A stretch of DNA of 64,000 nucleotides from Soonwooa sp. (GTDB lineage Bacteria > Bacteroidota > Bacteroidia > Flavobacteriales > Weeksellaceae): contig NZ_JASLDS010000045.1 in NCBI RefSeq assembly GCF_030151385.1, positions 1 through 64,000 on the forward strand, given 5' to 3'. The position numbers and the translations under genes are program-made. How positions within the stretch are numbered: position 1 is the stretch's first letter; every line of letters begins with the position of its first letter. This document shows positions 60,506-64,000 of this stretch, piece after piece. The notes beneath the pieces were generated by a model, which was not told where the DNA came from, made no database searches, and saw only the letters and a list, made by a program, of their open reading frames with translations.

Positions 60506-60964
60506 TTAGTGAATGTCAATTTTTTGTGCAGGCAAATTATGTTCCGGATCTTTTGGTAAAATAATGGTTAAAATTCCGTCTTCATAAGTTGCTGAAACCA
60601 CTTCCGATTTCACTTTGCTTGTTAATTGGAAAGAACGCTCGAAGCTCGTCGGATAATATTCTTGATAAACGATATTTTGAGGTTCCGAAGTTTGCGTTTC
60701 GTTGTAAGCGATTTTCAAAACATTGTTTTTAATCGAAACATTGAAAGCTTCTTTTTTCAGTCCTGCAGCGAAAAGCTGTAAGGCAAAATAATCTTCACTT
60801 TCCGAGATATTAACAGGTTTATGTGCACTCAATTTTTCGGCTACAGCTTCCTTAAAAGGATGATTTGAGCTAAAAAATTTGTCACGACATCTGTCGAATT
60901 TTTGGTTAAAATTATTTCTGCAGTGGTCTTTTTTACTTCTTGTATTTTGAGTTGTTGAAAACAT
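60506..60964 (-). CDS. Hsp20/alpha-crystallin small heat-shock protein
   Basis: A 152-residue ATP-independent chaperone that holds unfolding proteins. The alpha-crystallin domain spans about 50-140 (PVNISESEDYFALQLFAAGLKKEAFNVSIKNNVLKIAYNE ... FERSFQLTSKVKSEVVSATYEDGILTIILPKDPE); the GILTIILPK motif is the family's A-x-x-x-n-G-v-L hallmark. The tail ends with QKIDIH. The N-terminal arm has many Asn and Arg residues (NNFNQKFDRCRDKFF). Terminator downstream; its own promoter was not recognised. Confidence 0.93.
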   Translation of the reverse strand: MFSTTQNTRSKKDHCRNNFNQKFDRCRDKFFSSNHPFKEAVAEKLSAHKPVNISESEDYFALQLFAAGLKKEAFNVSIKNNVLKIAYNETQTSEPQNIVYQEYYPTSFERSFQLTSKVKSEVVSATYEDGILTIILPKDPEHNLPAQKIDIH

Positions 60965-60990
60965 ATTGTTTAATTTTTAATATTGATAAA

Positions 60991-61284
60991 TTATTGAATT
61001 GGGATAATGGCAAGATTTTCAGATCTTGAAGCTTGGAAACTCGGTTGAACCGCATAGTTTTGCTCAGAATTTCTATCGAAACTTATTGGCGAATTATCGT
61101 AATAATTGATATACTCGCGTTGTCTTCTTCTGGCAAATTTACGAGCGACTAAAGTTCCGATGCCTGCAGCGACAGTTCCTAACAAAAGCAGTTTGAAAAT
61201 CGTCCCGATTATTAATGTTGCGATACCAGCGATAATCGTAACTCCGACTAATCTTGGCAATAAAAAACGCATTTTATTTTTCAT
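60991..61284 (-). CDS. Small membrane protein
   Basis: A 97-residue protein with a hydrophobic, Gly/Ala/Ile-rich stretch at about 10-45 (LVGVTIIAGIATLIIGTIFKLLLLGTVAAGIGTLVARKF), likely two short membrane helices, a basic cluster KFARRRQREY and a polar tail (YYDNSPISFDRNSEQNYAVQ). No family recognised. It is 26 bp upstream of hsp20 on the same strand and may be cotranscribed, which would suit an envelope-stress response. Confidence 0.7.
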   Translation of the reverse strand: MKNKMRFLLPRLVGVTIIAGIATLIIGTIFKLLLLGTVAAGIGTLVARKFARRRQREYINYYDNSPISFDRNSEQNYAVQPSFQASRSENLAIIPIQ

Positions 61285-61444
61285 TTTTTTGATTTTAAAG
61301 TTTGTAATTCTAAAGGCCTTTTTATGGAAGACGCACCAAAATTTGTTTTACTTTAAAATTTTAAAAAATATTTTTAAAAACTTTTGCAAAAGGCTAATTA
61401 ACAACACCTTGTCTTTTCGACGAAAGAGAAATTTTTTATTTAAA

Positions 61445-61498
61445 AAGAGATTCTTCGCTGCGCTCTGAAATCGAAGATTCGGCGAAGCCAATGACAAA
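61445..61498. repeat. Dispersed intergenic repeat, copy 1
   Basis: On the minus strand it reads TTTGTCATTGGCTTCGCCGA then TCTTCGATTT and GAAGAATCTCT. The same sequence with small changes starts the region 63220-63306. The block is GC-richer than its flanks. Confidence 0.65.
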
Positions 61499-61499
61499 A

Positions 61500-61535
61500 C
61501 AAAAAAAACTCCCAAAACCTTTCGATTTTGGGAGT
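61500..61535 (-). terminator. Terminator of the sigma-factor operon
   Basis: AAACTCCCAAAA / TTTTGGGAGTTT stem with an eight-base loop and eight T on the minus strand. Confidence 0.88.
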
Positions 61536-61541
61536 TTATAT

Positions 61542-61880
61542 CTATCTACCAAACTTGCAGCGATCGCCAAAACGCTTGCGCCATTCTTCACGGAAACGCT
61601 CTTTATCATCGTCTGTCATTTGAGGCATTTCTCGGTTACATTTATCTTTAAAATGACCTTTTCCGCGGCCACCACCATTGAAACCTCCAAATAAAATTTT
61701 GGACAAAATCAATATTCCGAAAGCTTGCCAATAGGTTATACTTTTAACACCTAAAATCTCTGGCAAAAGCATATTCCAAAGCCATTGCACAAACCAAACC
61801 AATAAAAATGCCAAGCCAATACCTATCGGAAAGGCGAGCCAAAATTTCTTTTTATTTCTATGTCTAAATTTCGGATTCAT
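61542..61880 (-). CDS. Membrane microprotein paired with ECF sigma factor
   Basis: A 112-residue protein. Basic N-terminus (KFRHRNKKKFW), one long membrane helix (about 14-38), a second, shorter hydrophobic stretch (about 48-64, WQAFGILILSKILFGGF), then a Gly-rich hinge and a charged, cysteine-containing C-terminal helix (CNREMPQMTDDDKERFREEWRKRFGDRCKFG). It starts one base after the sigma-factor stop, so translation is probably coupled. The usual position for an anti-sigma factor is held by this gene, but no anti-sigma domain is visible. Possible new regulator or metal-responsive partner. Confidence 0.75.
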   Translation of the reverse strand: MNPKFRHRNKKKFWLAFPIGIGLAFLLVWFVQWLWNMLLPEILGVKSITYWQAFGILILSKILFGGFNGGGRGKGHFKDKCNREMPQMTDDDKERFREEWRKRFGDRCKFGR

Positions 61881-61881
61881 T

Positions 61882-62457
61882 TTAATATTTAAGTTCGTTG
61901 TACAAATGTCTTAATTTTACGCGAAGATGCTTCACAGCATAACCTTTTCGGCTGATAATTGTCTTGAGGTTTTCATTTTCCTCGTCCGCAATTTCCTGCA
62001 AAGTACGGTCTTCTATTTCATTCTGAATAAAAACGCGACGTTGATTTTCGGGAAGTTCTTCCAAAGCTTTCATCAACTCGTCCCAAAAAATATCTTTAAA
62101 CATCTTTAACTCGGGATTGTTGGAATCGTCCGCCAAAAGAATTTCTTTTATGCTAAAACTTCCATCTTCGTCCTCGTAGACGTAATCTTCCAGCGAGTCG
62201 CTTTTCTTTTTTCGGTAATTGTCGGTGATTTTGTTTCGCGTTACGGAATATAGCCAAGCGCTCACATTTTCCAAATCGTCGATGTTGGTCAAACGGCTGG
62301 TCTGATACCACACTTCCTGCAAAATATCTTCTGCATCCTCAACTTTGCTCACTTTACCCTTGATAAAGCGCAGCAATTGCGAGCCGTAATTTTTGACGAC
62401 TTCGGTAAGTGAAGCAGATTGTTTTTCAGCCATTTTATCCAAATATAGCGAGTCCAT
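61882..62457 (-). CDS. ECF-family RNA polymerase sigma factor
   Basis: A 191-residue sigma-70-family protein with region 2 (LLRFIKGKVSKVEDAEDILQEVWYQTSRLTNIDDLENVSAWLYSVTRNKITDNYRKKK) and region 4 (LMKALEELPENQRRVFIQNEIEDRTLQEIADEENENLKTIISRKGYAVKHLRVKL). The ATG at 62457 gives MDSLYLDKMAEKQ; a second ATG eight codons in is also plausible. It directs polymerase to an unknown regulon. One base from the membrane microprotein gene; terminator downstream of that. A LytTR regulator and kinase lie upstream on the same strand. Confidence 0.92.
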   Translation of the reverse strand: MDSLYLDKMAEKQSASLTEVVKNYGSQLLRFIKGKVSKVEDAEDILQEVWYQTSRLTNIDDLENVSAWLYSVTRNKITDNYRKKKSDSLEDYVYEDEDGSFSIKEILLADDSNNPELKMFKDIFWDELMKALEELPENQRRVFIQNEIEDRTLQEIADEENENLKTIISRKGYAVKHLRVKLRHLYNELKY

Positions 62458-62484
62458 ATTGAAGTAGACGAAGCTGAAACGAAT

Positions 62485-63168
62485 TTACTTTAACTTTTTT
62501 AAAAAATTTATTTTAAAACTTTCCCCAATTGGAATTTCGGTGTCTGAAATAAGTAAAACAGACTTGCTATCAACCGATTTTATGTGATTAAGATTGAGAA
62601 TATAGGATTTGTGAACTCGGCAGAATAAAGAATCCGGAAGCTTTTCTTCCATAGATTTCAAAGTGTCGAGGACGATATATTCTTGGTTTTGGGTTTTGAT
62701 GTTTACATAATCTTTAATGCTTTCGATGTACAAAATATCGTCAAACAAAATTTTATGTTGCTGTCCAGAAGATTTAATGAAAAAGTAATTTTTCTCAGAT
62801 TCCTGCACGCTTGCAAAACGTTCTTTTGCTTTTTCAATTCCTTTTTGGAAGCGCGAAATCGTAATTGGCTTCAGCAAATAATCAATCACATTATGTTCGT
62901 AACCCTCCAGGGCAAATTCTGAATAAGCAGTGGTTAGGATATACTTTACTTTGTCACCAACGATTTTCATAAAGTTGATACCTGACAATTCGGGCATTTG
63001 GATGTCTAGAAAAACCAAGTCAACATCATTGTTTTGGATAAACTCAATCGCTTCAATGGGATTCAGAAAAGTTGACAACAACTCAAAGTTTGGCGTCTCG
63101 GAAACATATTTTTCCAAAAGTGAAACCGCCAAAGGCTCGTCGTCGATGATGATGGTTTTTATGTTCAT
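62485..63168 (-). CDS. LytTR-family response regulator
   Basis: A 227-residue two-component regulator. The receiver domain has D9/D10, the phospho-acceptor D55 in LVFLDIQMPELSG, and the TTAYSEFALEGYEHNVIDYLLKPI segment with the conserved lysine. The LytTR DNA-binding domain occupies about 130-227 (ILYIESIKDYVNIKTQNQEYIVLDTLKSMEEKLPDSLFCRVHKSYILNLNHIKSVD). It would be phosphorylated by the histidine kinase encoded upstream on the same strand and bind promoter direct repeats. The kinase gene is 173 bp away, with a dispersed repeat between. The sigma-factor gene follows after 27 bp. Confidence 0.95.
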   Translation of the reverse strand: MNIKTIIIDDEPLAVSLLEKYVSETPNFELLSTFLNPIEAIEFIQNNDVDLVFLDIQMPELSGINFMKIVGDKVKYILTTAYSEFALEGYEHNVIDYLLKPITISRFQKGIEKAKERFASVQESEKNYFFIKSSGQQHKILFDDILYIESIKDYVNIKTQNQEYIVLDTLKSMEEKLPDSLFCRVHKSYILNLNHIKSVDSKSVLLISDTEIPIGESFKINFLKKLK

Positions 63169-63219
63169 GCTTTTTTGTACAATGTATTATGTAAAATGTA
63201 CGATATATTTTATAGTTCG

Positions 63220-63306
63220 TTTGTCATTGGCTTCGCCGACTCTTCGATTTCCGAGGAACGAGGAATCTCAATTATAGAGATTCATCACTACGTTCTGAAT
63301 GACAAT
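63220..63306. repeat. Dispersed intergenic repeat, copy 2
   Basis: Begins TTTGTCATTGGCTTCGCCGA and TCTTCGATTT like the block at 61445-61498 in inverted orientation. It also carries GAATCTC-x-GAGATTC and TCTGAATGACAA, so the ends GTCATTGG and AATGAC are roughly inverted. It lies between kinase and regulator genes. Confidence 0.65.
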
Positions 63307-63341
63307 ATCGCAGATTTCTTGGCTCTTCGTTCTAAAAATCT

Positions 63342-64000
63342 CTACAGCTCAATCTTCAACTCAACTACAAAAAGATTTTCTTTATCTGAAATATGCAGTT
63401 CGTGTTTGTTGGGATAAATCAGTTCCAAACGCTTTTTAACATTGCCGATTCCGATTCCTGAAGTGTGGTCTTTGGAACCTTGTCGCTTTTGGTTTTCGAT
63501 TCGGAAATTTAGAATATAATTTTCTTCTTTTAAATCAATTTTCATTTCATGTTCGTTGAAATCACCGTGTTTAAAAGCATTTTCAACAAACGGAACCAAT
63601 AACATCGGCGAAATTTGCAAATTTTCGTTCTGAATATTCTTTTCAAAAATAATCTTTTCAGGATTTCTGATGCGCAGTTTTTCTAAGGCAATCAAACTTT
63701 CTATATAACCTACTTCACGTTTTAGTGGAATAAAATCTTGCTGCAAATCTTTGGTTGAATAACGCAACAACTCGCTTAATTCTTCAATCGCAGGAAGCGC
63801 TTTATCGGATTTCTGATAGACCAAAGAATAAATATTATTCAGAGAGTTAAAAATAAAATGCGGATTGATTTGGGTTTTTAACGCTTGAATTTCCGCTGTT
63901 TTTTTTTCCGAAATCAGCTGAACTCTTTCTTCTTCTACTTTCATAAATTTATATATCAAACTAAAAACCGTGGAAATAAAAATCGTAGTCGAACTAAAAT
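63342..64000 (-). CDS. LytS-type sensor histidine kinase (5' end outside window)
   Basis: The frame stays open through the right edge, so at least 219 C-terminal residues are visible and the true start is beyond the window. The phospho-histidine region is QALKTQINPHFIFNSLNNIYSLV. The ATPase has an N box (LVPFVENAFKHGD) and a G box (SGIGIGNVKKRLELIYP). An internal TTG at 63959 opens a shorter frame but follows hydrophobic residues (FSSTTIFISTVF) that suit a membrane helix. These features match the LytS/YehU type that pairs with LytTR regulators such as the next gene. Confidence 0.9.
   Translation of the reverse strand, partial: FSSTTIFISTVFSLIYKFMKVEEERVQLISEKKTAEIQALKTQINPHFIFNSLNNIYSLVYQKSDKALPAIEELSELLRYSTKDLQQDFIPLKREVGYIESLIALEKLRIRNPEKIIFEKNIQNENLQISPMLLVPFVENAFKHGDFNEHEMKIDLKEENYILNFRIENQKRQGSKDHTSGIGIGNVKKRLELIYPNKHELHISDKENLFVVELKIEL

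Overview
The window is low-GC, AT-rich bacterial DNA from the phylum Bacteroidota, most likely family Weeksellaceae (a Chryseobacterium-type genome). The evidence is the type of genes (paired Skp/OmpH with BamA, HU-CCDC81, DUF6089, DKNYY and WG-repeat proteins, a TonB receptor, LytTR signalling), -7 boxes of the form TAnnTTTG, weak or absent Shine-Dalgarno sequences, and many compact T-tailed hairpin terminators. I saw no rRNA, tRNA, CRISPR array, insertion sequence or phage gene. Most of it is ordinary chromosome. The genus is an inference from gene content, not from a search.

Layout. 1-10.3 kb: guaB, a small lipoprotein, a DUF4407 membrane protein, a minus-strand operon (gamma carbonic anhydrase, YihY, DKNYY lipoprotein), then nfu and hemH, two tandem secreted paralogues and a WG-repeat protein. 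10.3-21.8 kb: a large VIT/VWA protein, a BamE-like small protein, a double M16 protease, a ruvC / PIF1-like helicase / membrane protein operon, rfbD and a hotdog thioesterase. 21.8-27.2 kb: the outer-membrane assembly operon DUF6089-uppS-bamA-ompH-ompH. 27.3-33.1 kb: capsule/exopolysaccharide genes (Wzc-like tyrosine kinase with a (Gly-Tyr)9 tail, Wza-like export protein, WecA-like initiating transferase, GT2). 33.1-44.3 kb: an arginase-fold protein lacking metal ligands, a haem-binding protein, an Ig-like lipoprotein, a serine hydrolase, a 2-hydroxyacid dehydrogenase, a thioesterase, an HU-CCDC81 protein, a TonB receptor under a TPP riboswitch, a DKNYY protein and a DUF2752 protein.

44.5-59.1 kb is the most unusual part. 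Two different aconitases (AcnB type and AcnA type, both on +) bracket about 9 kb of minus-strand genes of poorly known function: a DUF695-like protein, a DUF6620-like protein, a coiled-coil zinc-ribbon protein, a small zinc-ribbon protein, an SPFH-SHOCT protein, three two-helix membrane proteins with a probable PH-like tail, a 58-residue membrane microprotein, a lipoprotein and two more membrane proteins. I infer a membrane-stress or membrane-organisation module comparable to Bacillus YdjG-H-I. Its intergenic gaps are long and hold at least two families of dispersed repeats, one a modular ~160-180 bp element present three times plus a fragment, which I saw nowhere else in the window.

59.1-64 kb: a secreted protein with YadA-head-like repeats, Hsp20, a small glycine-rich membrane protein, an ECF sigma factor with a one-base-adjacent membrane microprotein, and a LytTR response regulator with its LytS-type histidine kinase, which runs off the right edge.

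Candidate regulatory elements include a convincing TPP riboswitch with a -7 box directly upstream of it, a structured (possibly pseudoknotted) intergenic element at 5.64-5.74 kb, and a pair of direct repeats upstream of the aconitase-flanked gene cluster.
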